Part shown: positions 15,485 to 24,171 of the stretch, one piece after another | Numbering within the stretch: the stretch's first letter is position 1 | Layout of the letters: the number at the start of each line of letters is the position of its first letter | DNA from: Caldicellulosiruptor changbaiensis | GTDB taxonomy: Bacteria; Bacillota; Thermoanaerobacteria; Caldicellulosiruptorales; Caldicellulosiruptoraceae | Length of the DNA: 64,000 nucleotides | Direction: 5' to 3' | Assembly: GCF_003999255.1 (NCBI RefSeq) | Contig: NZ_CP034791.1 | Location: 887,001 to 951,000, forward strand | Translations under genes and position numbers: made by a program | The notes under the pieces: model-generated | Seen by the model: the letters and a program-made list of their open reading frames with translations, nothing else | Databases searched by the model: none | Told to the model about the DNA's origin: nothing

Positions 15485-17155
15485 ATGTCAAAAAGATTGA
15501 AGGTTGTTGCGACGCTTATTTGTATGGTATTTATTCTTTCAAATGTACTTTTGGTTGGTACTTCTACCTCTAATTCTGTGAAAGCGGCTTCAAGTAGTCA
15601 GCAGGTAAAAGTATTGACATTTTTCTACGGCGACTCTAATGCAGACCCACATCCGGATTTATTTAGTACACCAGTAGGTAAGGAACTAACAAAGCTTACT
15701 GGTGTAAGACTTAAAATTGAGTACTTAGCAGGACAGGATGAGGCGACAAAAATAGGACTTATGCTTGCATCAGGCGATTTGCCAGATTTAATTCATGGAC
15801 ATCAAGAGCATGGAAAGTTAATTGAAGCAGGTGTTTTGGTTCCTTTGGACAACTACATTCAAAAGTACGGAAAATATTGCAAACAAATCTATAGTGCAAA
15901 AGATCTCAAGAGACTCAGACAAAAAGATGGACATATCTATTTCTTGTCTCCATACAGAAATGAAATCACACCAGATTTAAAACCAGATGGTTTCTGGCTT
16001 CCAATTGATTTGCTTGAAAAGGCAAAGTGGCCAAAAGTAAGATATTGGGAAGATTACCTACAGCTCATAAGAGATTATGTAAAGAAAAATCCAAAGATTG
16101 AGGGTAAGCCTACAATTGGATTTACCTTTATTACAGAAAGCTGGAGATTCTTTACTCTTACAAATCCGCCATCATACCTAATGGGTTATCAAAACGATGG
16201 CGATGTCATTGTTGATCCAAAAACTTACCAGGCAAAAGTATATGCAACTATGGAAGAGTCAAAGCGATATTACAGGGATTTGAACAAGTTGTGGAAAGAA
16301 GGGTTAATTGACAAAGAAGTATTTGTTCAGAACTATGACACTTATCTTTCAAAGATTGCTCAAGGTAGAGTAGTAGGATTTTATGATCAATGGTGGCAAT
16401 TTGGATATGATGCGGAAGCATCACTCAAAAATGCAAAGAAATACAACAGAATGCACATTTCATTCCCTGTTGTTTACAAAGGTGTGCAAAGAGCAAGATA
16501 TCTTATGATTCAACCAATAGGAGCTCGAGATGGAATCAGTATTACCAAGAAATGTAAAGATCCACTTACAGCATTTAAGTTCTTGGATACACTATGTTCT
16601 TTAGAAGCACAAAAGCTAATGTATTGGGGAATCAAAGGTGTTGATTATAGTGTAGATAAGAATGGTAAAATGTATTTAACAGACAAACAGAAGAAACAAA
16701 GAGAAGATCCCGTATATCGTAAAAAACAGGGCCTTGGTTACTGGTGGGTATTCCCACATGCATATTTGAAACTGCAAGATGGAAACTATAGAGAGCCAGG
16801 ATTTGACCCAGACTATGTATACAAGAATTTCTCACCAGCTGAGAAGAAAGTACTTGATGCTTATAAAGCAAAAACCTTCATGCAGCCGCCATTTACAGAC
16901 ACACCACTTGAAACACCATATGGTTTTGCATGGGAGATTAACATTCCTGCTGATAGAACAGATGTAACTATAGCAACTCAAAAGATGAGCGAGGTACAGA
17001 GAAAGTATCTTCCACAACTTGTAATGGCAAAGAGTGATAGTGATTTTGAGAGAATATGGAAAGAGTATGTTAAAGCTTTTGAGAAGACAAACTATAAGGT
17101 ATATGAGAAATTTAAGACTGAGATGATTCAGTGGAGAGTAAAGAATTGGAATTAA
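15485..17155 (+). CDS. extracellular solute-binding protein of an Lpl-type sugar ABC transporter (paralogue 1)
   Basis: A 556-residue protein with an N-terminal secretion signal (hydrophobic core ATLICMVFILSNVLLVG, probable cleavage after SVKA). It belongs to the large binding proteins of the LplA/YtcQ type for oligosaccharides. Notable motifs are LMLASGDLPDLI, GVLVPLDNYIQKYG and GISITKKCKDPLTAFKFLD. There is no cysteine at the signal-peptide end, so the usual lipobox anchor of Gram-positive binding proteins is missing. It is collinear with the paralogue at 18484. The strong GGGGAGG site supports the ATG. A hairpin follows the gene, which would lower expression downstream. Confidence 0.88.
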   Translation: MSKRLKVVATLICMVFILSNVLLVGTSTSNSVKAASSSQQVKVLTFFYGDSNADPHPDLFSTPVGKELTKLTGVRLKIEYLAGQDEATKIGLMLASGDLPDLIHGHQEHGKLIEAGVLVPLDNYIQKYGKYCKQIYSAKDLKRLRQKDGHIYFLSPYRNEITPDLKPDGFWLPIDLLEKAKWPKVRYWEDYLQLIRDYVKKNPKIEGKPTIGFTFITESWRFFTLTNPPSYLMGYQNDGDVIVDPKTYQAKVYATMEESKRYYRDLNKLWKEGLIDKEVFVQNYDTYLSKIAQGRVVGFYDQWWQFGYDAEASLKNAKKYNRMHISFPVVYKGVQRARYLMIQPIGARDGISITKKCKDPLTAFKFLDTLCSLEAQKLMYWGIKGVDYSVDKNGKMYLTDKQKKQREDPVYRKKQGLGYWWVFPHAYLKLQDGNYREPGFDPDYVYKNFSPAEKKVLDAYKAKTFMQPPFTDTPLETPYGFAWEINIPADRTDVTIATQKMSEVQRKYLPQLVMAKSDSDFERIWKEYVKAFEKTNYKVYEKFKTEMIQWRVKNWN

Positions 17156-17179
17156 AGATATAAAAGTGATATATTTAAA

Positions 17180-17212
17180 GGGAAGGCCTTTTAGGGTCTT
17201 CCCTATAATTTT
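17180..17212 (+). terminator. intercistronic terminator/attenuator after binding protein 1
   Basis: GGGAAGGCC (17180-17188) pairs with GG-T-CTTCCC (about 17195-17203, one G-U pair), followed by TATAATTTTT. It probably gives partial termination so that the binding protein is made in excess over the next genes. Confidence 0.7.
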
Positions 17213-17262
17213 TAATAATGAAAGATAATTGATTTTTTTTGAGAAAGGAAGTGTTGAAGCTG

Positions 17263-18348
17263 ATGAATGAAATAAAAATTGATTTAAAGGCATTCTGGGA
17301 GGAAAATGACTACTGCAGGCAAAACTTTGACAAAAAAACGCGCATTCCAATTCATTTTTGGCTTGATGACCACTTCTTATTTGAGTTTGTTGGTCCATTT
17401 TCTACTGTCAAGTACTACACCGACAAAGCTGTTAGATTGGAGATTCATAAAAAGGCAAATGATATATTGGAAAAAGAGCTTGGAATGAGATTTTATTCAG
17501 AAGAAGAATTAGACCCGCCTGAGCCAACGAGGTTTGAAGTTGTCATGGGTTCGAAAGTGGTTATTTCTGAAGGGGGAACACCTTGGCTTGAGCCTGCAAT
17601 TGACTCTGTGGATGAGGTAAAGGACTTAATTAGAAAGCTTGAAAAGGTTGAAATAAAAAATGTGGTAACTACTGAGCTTATAGATGCTAAAAATAGCTAT
17701 GAACTCCAAACTGGCAAAAAACTAAGATGGGGCTCTATGATAAGAGGACCAGCAACAATTGCAACAAGTTTATTGGGTACAACTAACCTTTGCATTTTGC
17801 TGATGGATGAACCAGAGCTTATGGATGAGTTTTTTAAAATTTTGGGAACAAAACTTGTTGAGTACATAAGGCTTTTAAGAAGTTATTGTGATATTGAATA
17901 CAACGGAATATCAATTAATGATGACAACTGCTTTTTGTTTTCACCAAAGCTTTATGAAAGATATTGTGCGCCTATAATGGAGAGCTTATTTAAAGAATTT
18001 GCTCCAAACAAAACTGACACAAGATATCAGCACTCAGACAGCAACATGCAGCATATAATTCCTATTTTGAATGATTTGGGAGTAAATGCAGTGAACTTTG
18101 GGCCAGAAATACATCCTGCTACTATAAGAAAACTTATGCCAAATGCACGAATCTATGGCCAAATGCCACCTTTTGTTCTTAGAAATGGTACAAAAGAAGA
18201 GATAATTGAAATTGTAAAAAGAGATATGGATGTGTTAAAAGCAGATGGCAATTTTGTTGAAACTCCTGCTGGTTCTATTGCTTCTGGTACACCTTTAGAA
18301 AATATTAGAATTTATATGTGGGCTGTGCAAGAATATGGCAGATTATAA
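17263..18348 (+). CDS. URO-D-fold protein (uroporphyrinogen decarboxylase / corrinoid methyltransferase-like)
   Basis: About 361 residues from the ATG at 17263; the in-frame TTG at 17239 gives 369. AAAGGAAG lies upstream. The fold signature is clear in RWGSMIRGPATIATSLLG, LLMDEPELMDEFFKILG, ISINDDNCFLFSPKLYERYCAP and ETPAGSIASGTPLENI. The family includes heme-pathway UroD and MtaA/MtbA-type corrinoid methyltransferases. The methyltransferase zinc ligands (HxC...C) are not conserved: the equivalent segment reads QHSDSN, and the later Cys is Ala/Gly. It lies between two sugar-binding-protein genes, so a role in carbohydrate metabolism is likely and heme synthesis unlikely. The reaction is unknown. 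Confidence 0.75.
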   Translation: MNEIKIDLKAFWEENDYCRQNFDKKTRIPIHFWLDDHFLFEFVGPFSTVKYYTDKAVRLEIHKKANDILEKELGMRFYSEEELDPPEPTRFEVVMGSKVVISEGGTPWLEPAIDSVDEVKDLIRKLEKVEIKNVVTTELIDAKNSYELQTGKKLRWGSMIRGPATIATSLLGTTNLCILLMDEPELMDEFFKILGTKLVEYIRLLRSYCDIEYNGISINDDNCFLFSPKLYERYCAPIMESLFKEFAPNKTDTRYQHSDSNMQHIIPILNDLGVNAVNFGPEIHPATIRKLMPNARIYGQMPPFVLRNGTKEEIIEIVKRDMDVLKADGNFVETPAGSIASGTPLENIRIYMWAVQEYGRL

Positions 18349-18364
18349 ACTTCTATATATCAAT

Positions 18365-18423
18365 TTTATGGGGTAAATATGTTAGATTTTAAGGGTTGTT
18401 TTTAAACAAATACTATGTAAAAT
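18365..18423 (+). promoter_or_regulatory. promoter and candidate activator site upstream of the second solute-binding protein
   Basis: TAAAAT (18418-18423) is paired with TTGTTT (18396-18401, 16-bp spacing). Immediately upstream is TTTATGGGGTAAA...AGGGT, with GGGGT at 18370-18374 and AGGGT at 18392-18396, 22 bp apart. It is the same block and same position relative to the -35 as at 15344. No other copy was noticed in the window. Confidence 0.55.
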
Positions 18424-18483
18424 GAACAATAGAGGATGTAAAAAATAATCCTCAGAAAATTAAAAGAAGGAGGCATTCTTAAA

Positions 18484-20160
18484 GTGAGTTTTAAAAAGAA
18501 AAGTGCTTTGATAGTAGCTTTAATCTTTATTTTTGCAACAATTGCTGGCAGCTTTGTTCCTGTTGGAACAAAAAATGCAGAAGCTGCATCTAAAAAAGTT
18601 GTAACTTTCACAATGTTTAGTGCTGATGCAACAGTGCAATACCATCCTGACATTTTTAGCACAGCAATAGGTCAAGAAATTACAAAAAAGACAGGTGTTA
18701 GACTTAAGATTGAACACTTTGTTGGTATGGACCAGGCAACAAAGGTATCGCTGATGCTTGCATCGGGTGACTTGCCAGATCTTGTATATGGTAGCGGTGA
18801 GCACAAACAGTTTATTCAGAACAAAGTCTTAGTACCACTAGAAGGATATATTCAAAAATATGGAACATGGACAAAGAAGGCATATTCAGAGGCTGACTTA
18901 AAGAAACTGCGTCAGGCGGACGGTCATATTTATTTCTTGAGCTACTCAAGAGGAGAAGTATCTCCAAGCTCAATGGGTGAAGGTTTATATGTAATGATTG
19001 ATATGCTAAAGAAAAATAAGTGGCCAAGGCTTAGATATTGGGAAGATTTGGTTCCAATGTTGAGAGCTTATGTTAAGAAGTATCCAAAATACAAAGGTAT
19101 GCCTGTTATAGGGATGTCTGCAATTACAGAAGGTTCAAGATTTTACGTCATTCAAGACCCAGCGACAGGGTTAAATGGACTGATTGCAGACACTGTTCAG
19201 TTTGATCCAAAAACTTATACGGCATCTTATGACCCGGCAGGTGTGGGAATGTACAAAGCATACAAAGCATTGAATCAGCTGTGGAATGAAGGATTATTTG
19301 ATAAAGAAGCATTTGTCCAAACATATGACCAATGGCAAGCAAAGATAGCTCAGGGTAGAGTAGTAACTTCATGGGGAAGGTCATGGCATTTCACTAATGC
19401 ATTTAATACACTGAGAAAGAATGGAGAAGACGATAGAATATTGGTTCCATTTGGGATAGTTTTCAAAGGTGTTAAAAAGTCAAGGTATGTTATGTTACAG
19501 TCAATTGGCACGCGTGATGGAGTAAGTATAACTAAAAAGTGTAAAGACCCAGTTACAGCATTTAAGTTTTTAGACTCATTATTAAATCCTGATGTTCAAA
19601 AACTCATGTTCTGGGGAATCAAGGGGAGAGACTACCTTGTTGACAAGAAAGGCAAGATGTACAGAACTCAAGCTATGATAGACAAGGCAAGAGATCCTGT
19701 ATATCAGAAACAAGAAGGACTTGGTTATTGGAATATTTATCCAAGATGGCAATTAAAACTTCCAGATGGCAACTATGTAAAACCTGATCTTGATCCAGAT
19801 ATTGCATACATGCAATGGGCACCTGCACAAAAACAAGTACTTGATGCTTATAAAGCAAAGACATTTGTAGAACCACCATTTGCAGATGAACCTGAATCTC
19901 CAAAATGGGGTTATGCTTGGGAGATTAATGTTCCACCAGAAAAACAAAAAGAAATCCAGGTTCCTTTAAATATTGCTAATGATTTAGCAAGAAAGTACAT
20001 TCCACTGCTTATTATGGCACCAAAGGGCAAATATGATGAAGTATGGAATAAGTATAAAACCGAAGTAAGGCAAAAAATAAATAGCAAAGTTATAGCAGAT
20101 TTCTATACACAAGAACTAAGAAAACGTATGGAAGATTGGTACGGAATTAAGATTAAATAG
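18484..20160 (+). CDS. extracellular solute-binding protein of an Lpl-type sugar ABC transporter (paralogue 2)
   Basis: A 558-residue paralogue of the protein at 15485, collinear through its whole length (LMLASGDLPDLV, VLVPLEGYIQKYG, DGVSITKKCKDPVTAFKFLD, YAWEINVP). The N-terminal signal MSFKKKSALIVALIFIFAT continues to a likely cleavage after NAEA. Again no lipobox Cys is present. GTG start with AGAAGGAGG upstream. It is the binding protein nearest to the permease pair and probably its main partner. The presence of two binding proteins for one permease pair suggests two ligand ranges, for example differently decorated xylo-oligosaccharides (inferred from the downstream genes). Confidence 0.88.
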   Translation: MSFKKKSALIVALIFIFATIAGSFVPVGTKNAEAASKKVVTFTMFSADATVQYHPDIFSTAIGQEITKKTGVRLKIEHFVGMDQATKVSLMLASGDLPDLVYGSGEHKQFIQNKVLVPLEGYIQKYGTWTKKAYSEADLKKLRQADGHIYFLSYSRGEVSPSSMGEGLYVMIDMLKKNKWPRLRYWEDLVPMLRAYVKKYPKYKGMPVIGMSAITEGSRFYVIQDPATGLNGLIADTVQFDPKTYTASYDPAGVGMYKAYKALNQLWNEGLFDKEAFVQTYDQWQAKIAQGRVVTSWGRSWHFTNAFNTLRKNGEDDRILVPFGIVFKGVKKSRYVMLQSIGTRDGVSITKKCKDPVTAFKFLDSLLNPDVQKLMFWGIKGRDYLVDKKGKMYRTQAMIDKARDPVYQKQEGLGYWNIYPRWQLKLPDGNYVKPDLDPDIAYMQWAPAQKQVLDAYKAKTFVEPPFADEPESPKWGYAWEINVPPEKQKEIQVPLNIANDLARKYIPLLIMAPKGKYDEVWNKYKTEVRQKINSKVIADFYTQELRKRMEDWYGIKIK

Positions 20161-20178
20161 CGGATAAGAATAGATAAT

Positions 20179-20217
20179 TAAGGAGGGGAGAGGCAAAACA
20201 TCCTCTTCCCTTCTTTA
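20179..20217 (+). terminator. intercistronic terminator/attenuator before the permease genes
   Basis: AAGGAGGGGAGAGG pairs along 14 positions with CCTCTTCCCTTCTT, including two G-U pairs, followed by T and A residues. It probably limits permease expression relative to the binding protein. Confidence 0.7.
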
Positions 20218-20283
20218 AAAACTTTTTAAGAATTTCTGAAAATATACAGTAGTATAGTTGTTGAATGTTTAAAAAGGAGGTCA

Positions 20284-21228
20284 GTGACATTGGAATCAGC
20301 AATTTATTACTCTTCTAAAAAAACTTTTTGGCAAAGAGTAAAAGAGCAAAAAGAGTTAGTTTTTATGATATTTCCTTTTGTATTGTACGTTATTCTTTTT
20401 CACTATATTCCACTATGGTGGTGGATAATTGCTTTTAAAGAATATAGGCCTTATGAAGGTGTATGGGGATCTGAGTGGGTTGGCTTTCAACAGTTTAAAG
20501 ATTTGTTTAGTGACTCAGGATTTTGGCTTGCTATGAGAAACACAATTGTTATAAGTTTTTTAAAACTTGTGACCTCTTTTGCTGCGGCAATTTTACTTGC
20601 ATTGATGTTAAATGAAGTAAAGAATATGTTATTTAAGCGAACTATTCAGACCATTTCCTATCTTCCCCACTTTGTATCGTGGGTTGTTGCTGCAAGTATT
20701 GTTATAAGTGCGCTTGCACCAGAGTCAGGTATTGTTAACCAAATTTTGATGTCCCTAAAAATTATCAAACAACCGATTGTATGGATGGGTGAAGGGCATT
20801 ATTTTTGGTGGATATTAGCACTATCCAGTGTGTGGAAAGAAACAGGATGGAATGCTATTGTATATTTAGCTGCAATAACGAGTATTGACCCTGAACTTTA
20901 TGATGCTGCAAGTGTTGATGGTTGTGGAAGGCTTCAAAAAATAAGGTATGTAACTTTACCAGGGATTGCACCAACAATTAGTATGCTTTTAATATTAAAT
21001 GTTGGTTGGCTTTTGAACGCAGGATTTGAACAGGTGCTTTTGTTAAGAAATCCTCTTGTTCAAGACTATGCCCAAATTCTTGACACATATGTTCTTGATT
21101 ACGGTATTACCATGTACAGATATTCGTATGCAACAGCTGCTGGTATGTTCAAAAGTGTTGTAAGTATTTTCCTTGTATTATTTGCTAATAAGATTGCTCA
21201 AAAATTAAATGCTTCAACTGTTATGTAA
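20284..21228 (+). CDS. LplB-type sugar ABC transporter permease
   Basis: A 314-residue integral membrane protein with about six helices, starting FMIFPFVLYVILFHYIPLWWWIIAF. The cytoplasmic EAA loop that contacts the ATPase is seen as DPELYDAASVDGCGRLQKIRYVTLPGI. It belongs to the LplB/MalF-like family of oligosaccharide importers. GTG start 4 nt after AAGGAGG; a TTG two codons later is possible. No ATPase gene lies in the cluster, so a shared MsmK/UgpC-type ATPase encoded elsewhere is probably used. Confidence 0.92.
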   Translation: MTLESAIYYSSKKTFWQRVKEQKELVFMIFPFVLYVILFHYIPLWWWIIAFKEYRPYEGVWGSEWVGFQQFKDLFSDSGFWLAMRNTIVISFLKLVTSFAAAILLALMLNEVKNMLFKRTIQTISYLPHFVSWVVAASIVISALAPESGIVNQILMSLKIIKQPIVWMGEGHYFWWILALSSVWKETGWNAIVYLAAITSIDPELYDAASVDGCGRLQKIRYVTLPGIAPTISMLLILNVGWLLNAGFEQVLLLRNPLVQDYAQILDTYVLDYGITMYRYSYATAAGMFKSVVSIFLVLFANKIAQKLNASTVM

Positions 21229-21266
21229 AATATCTATTAGAGGATAAAATAGGGGGTATATGTTAA

Positions 21267-22166
21267 ATGCTTAGAAAAAAGACAGCCGAAGACATTATAG
21301 TTGACTTGGTAGTCCATATAAGTTTGATATTTGTTGGTATTGTAACATTGTATCCCTTTCTGAATGTTCTTGCAGTATCCTTTAATGATGCTCTTGATAC
21401 AGTAAGAGGCGGGATATATATTTGGCCAAGAAAATGGACCTTAAAAAATTATGAGATTATCATAAGCAATCCACAGATATATAATGCAACTCTTGTATCA
21501 GTGGCAAGAACAGTCTTAGGAACTGTTCTTGGAATCATATGCACAATGTTTGTTGCATATCCTCTTTCAAGAAAAGATTTTGTCTTAAGAAGACCTTTTT
21601 CTGCTATAATGGTTTTAACAATGTACTTTGGAGCAGGATTAATACCACAATATTTACTATATAGAAGTTTACATCTTTTAAATACATTCTGGGTGTATAT
21701 TATTCCTGCTCTTTTAGGAATGTTCAACGTGGTAGTTGTGAGAAGTTACATTGAATCTCTCCCTACAAGTCTTATAGAGTCAGCCAAAATTGATGGTGCA
21801 AGCGAATTTAGGATACTGTGGCAGATAATCTTCCCTCTTACACTACCAGCAGTGGCAACAATCGCACTATTTATAGGTGTTGGGCACTGGAATTCATGGT
21901 TTGACGTGTATATTTTTAACTCCCAGAGACCTGACCTCAGTACTTTGCAGTATGAGCTACAAAAGATTTTAGCATCTGTAAGTATGCAGGTTGGAAGAAA
22001 CCCTGACTACCAGATGGGCGCAATGGCAGAAACCCAGCAAGTAACGCCTACTTCAGTAAGAGCAAGTATGACAATTGTTGCGACAGTGCCAATTATAATT
22101 GTATATCCATTTTTACAAAAATATTTTGTCAAGGGGCTCACTCTTGGGAGTGTTAAAGGAGAATAG
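21267..22166 (+). CDS. LplC-type sugar ABC transporter permease
   Basis: A 299-residue membrane protein, the second half of the permease dimer, with the EAA loop SLIESAKIDGASEFRILWQIIFPLTLP. It ends with FLQKYFVKGLTLGSVKGE, a typical MalG/LplC terminus. Start ATG at 21267 with AGGGGGTA upstream. A 38-nt gap separates it from lplB. A terminator follows. Confidence 0.92.
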   Translation: MLRKKTAEDIIVDLVVHISLIFVGIVTLYPFLNVLAVSFNDALDTVRGGIYIWPRKWTLKNYEIIISNPQIYNATLVSVARTVLGTVLGIICTMFVAYPLSRKDFVLRRPFSAIMVLTMYFGAGLIPQYLLYRSLHLLNTFWVYIIPALLGMFNVVVVRSYIESLPTSLIESAKIDGASEFRILWQIIFPLTLPAVATIALFIGVGHWNSWFDVYIFNSQRPDLSTLQYELQKILASVSMQVGRNPDYQMGAMAETQQVTPTSVRASMTIVATVPIIIVYPFLQKYFVKGLTLGSVKGE

Positions 22167-22229
22167 AGGGAGAGCGGAATTTGTCGAATTTTTTGGCAAA
22201 TTGTATTGTTTAACTTCATTGAAATAAAT

Positions 22230-22259
22230 AAAAGTGGGTGTTAAAAAGCCCACTTTTTA
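22230..22259 (+). terminator. terminator of the binding protein/permease operon
   Basis: AAAGTGGG (22231-22238) pairs with CCCACTTT (22249-22256), with a TTTTT tail. It separates the transporter from the regulators. Confidence 0.82.
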
Positions 22260-22260
22260 A

Positions 22261-22289
22261 TTCACCTATGTTAATAGATATGCTATAAT
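22261..22289 (+). promoter_or_regulatory. promoter of the two-component regulator genes
   Basis: TTCACC (22261-22266), a 17-bp spacer, then TGC-TATAAT (extended -10; hexamer 22284-22289). It gives a short leader of about 15 nt before the kinase ATG at 22311. Confidence 0.7.
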
Positions 22290-22310
22290 TAAAATCAAAG
22301 GATATCAAAG

Positions 22311-24152
22311 ATGAACTTGGTGACAAAGGTGATTTGTAAATTCTCAGCTAAATTAAAAGAAAGATTGTTGACAGGACTTGACAATCTCTCAGTTAGAAAG
22401 AAATTACTGTTAGTTTATATACTGTGCGTGTTAATTCCAACAATTGTTACTCATTTTATTTTTACATTGTTTATTGTGAAAAATCTTCAACAACAAAAGA
22501 TTGATCAGATAAAAGGTGCCTTTAATATTTTGAATGCAAATATTAAAAAAGTAATTGAAGAAGCTATTCTTTATTCCAATACATTGTATACAGATGAGTT
22601 GTTAAATGATATGCTTGATATAGAATACAAAGGATTGGAAGATTTTTATTCCAGTTATGAGGGGTATTTGAGAAATAAGATTTATCAAGGTAGGAATGTT
22701 TATTCCAATATAGCACGTGTTACCATTTATACTAACAATCCAACTATTGTAGATAGCGATGGTTACAGAAAATTAAATGAGGGAGAAGCAAAAGAATGGT
22801 TCAGTTTAGTTATGGATAATCAGCAGGGGATCATAGTGATTCCTACTGTGGATGAAGGTGTGAATGGAGAAGAGGGATATGTGTCGCTGTTTAGAAATTT
22901 AAACCAGTTTGAAAGGAGAAGCACATCAAGAGGAAATAACAGTAAGTATCTAAAAATAGCTAAAATCGACATGTACTTAGCAAGCTTTTTCAATTCTATA
23001 AATTTTGAAATATTTGGTGGCGAGATTTACCTTCTTGACAAGTCAAATAGGATTATTGCTGCACGTAGTAACAACAGTGTTATATTTGCAAAGCCTTTTA
23101 TAAAATTTGACAAGAGAAAGTTTGTTTCTAAGGATTCCTATATATTTGAAGAAAGATTGGATTACAATTTACTATCTTGCTGGAAATTAGTAGGTGTATT
23201 TTCAAAATCATACATGCTTGGAAAAATCTATAGGGCAATTGAGTATATACTCTTTATTTCAGTCTTGAGTCTACTTTTTGCAACTCTTTTAATTAGGATG
23301 ATTACCTCGTCATTGTCAGCAAGATTGGAACTTTTGACAAGGCACATTAAGAAAATCAAAAAGCAGAATTTTGAGATTCTCAATTGCAAAGAAGGAAATG
23401 ATGAGATTGGCAATGTAATAAAAGAGTTTAACAATATGACAATAAAGTTAAAAGAACTCATTGAAAAAGAGATGCTCTCTGAAATACAAAGAAAGACTTT
23501 AGAAATTGAAAAGAAACAGGCAGAGTTAAACGCTTTGCAGAGTCAAATAAATCCTCATTTTCTTTTTAACACATTGGATTCGATAAGAATGAGGTCAGTA
23601 CTTAAAAACGAGCTTGAGACAGCTGAGATTATTAAGTATCTCACAAGGACGCTCAGAAGGCTTATTTATTGGGGGAATGATATCACTACTGTAGAAGAAG
23701 AGATTGGCTTTGTAGAGGACTTTTTAAAGATTCAAAAGTACAGGCTGGGAGAAAAACTTGCATATCGTATTTATGTGGATGAAGTAGCGAGAAATTGTTT
23801 AATACCAAAGATGACCATCCAACCGCTGGTTGAAAATGCGTGTATTCATGGTATTGAAGAGATAGAAGGGAATGGGGAGATTATAATAGAGGTTAAAAAA
23901 GAAGAGGCTTACCTTGTCATAAAGGTTGAAGACAATGGTATTGGTATGGATGAAGAGAAACTTTCTCAGCTTTATGAGAACCTGAGCAATAATACATACG
24001 AAAAGAATATTGGTCTTAAAAATGTTTACAAAAGGCTTATGCTCTATTACAACAATGCCGTTGATTTTAAAATACATAGCAATTTTAAACAGGGTACAAG
24101 GATTGTTATCAAAATCCCGTTAGAACTTCCTGCATTTGTATATAAAATCTAA
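22311..24152 (+). CDS. YesM-type sensor histidine kinase
   Basis: A 613-residue membrane sensor. Residues about 30-55 and about 305-325 are membrane helices enclosing an extracytoplasmic sensor domain of about 250 residues. A HAMP linker follows (about 325-380, GNVIKEFNNMTIKLKEL), then the His_kinase domain with the phosphorylated His in QSQINPHFLFNTLDSIR. The HATPase domain has the N box PLVENACIHG and the G box VEDNGIGM. Such kinases pair with AraC-type regulators and sense extracellular sugars or binding-protein complexes. No strong ribosome site was seen before the ATG at 22311. It is followed 19 nt later by its partner regulator. Confidence 0.92.
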   Translation: MNLVTKVICKFSAKLKERLLTGLDNLSVRKKLLLVYILCVLIPTIVTHFIFTLFIVKNLQQQKIDQIKGAFNILNANIKKVIEEAILYSNTLYTDELLNDMLDIEYKGLEDFYSSYEGYLRNKIYQGRNVYSNIARVTIYTNNPTIVDSDGYRKLNEGEAKEWFSLVMDNQQGIIVIPTVDEGVNGEEGYVSLFRNLNQFERRSTSRGNNSKYLKIAKIDMYLASFFNSINFEIFGGEIYLLDKSNRIIAARSNNSVIFAKPFIKFDKRKFVSKDSYIFEERLDYNLLSCWKLVGVFSKSYMLGKIYRAIEYILFISVLSLLFATLLIRMITSSLSARLELLTRHIKKIKKQNFEILNCKEGNDEIGNVIKEFNNMTIKLKELIEKEMLSEIQRKTLEIEKKQAELNALQSQINPHFLFNTLDSIRMRSVLKNELETAEIIKYLTRTLRRLIYWGNDITTVEEEIGFVEDFLKIQKYRLGEKLAYRIYVDEVARNCLIPKMTIQPLVENACIHGIEEIEGNGEIIIEVKKEEAYLVIKVEDNGIGMDEEKLSQLYENLSNNTYEKNIGLKNVYKRLMLYYNNAVDFKIHSNFKQGTRIVIKIPLELPAFVYKI

Positions 24153-24171
24153 AAAATTGAGGGTGTTAAAA

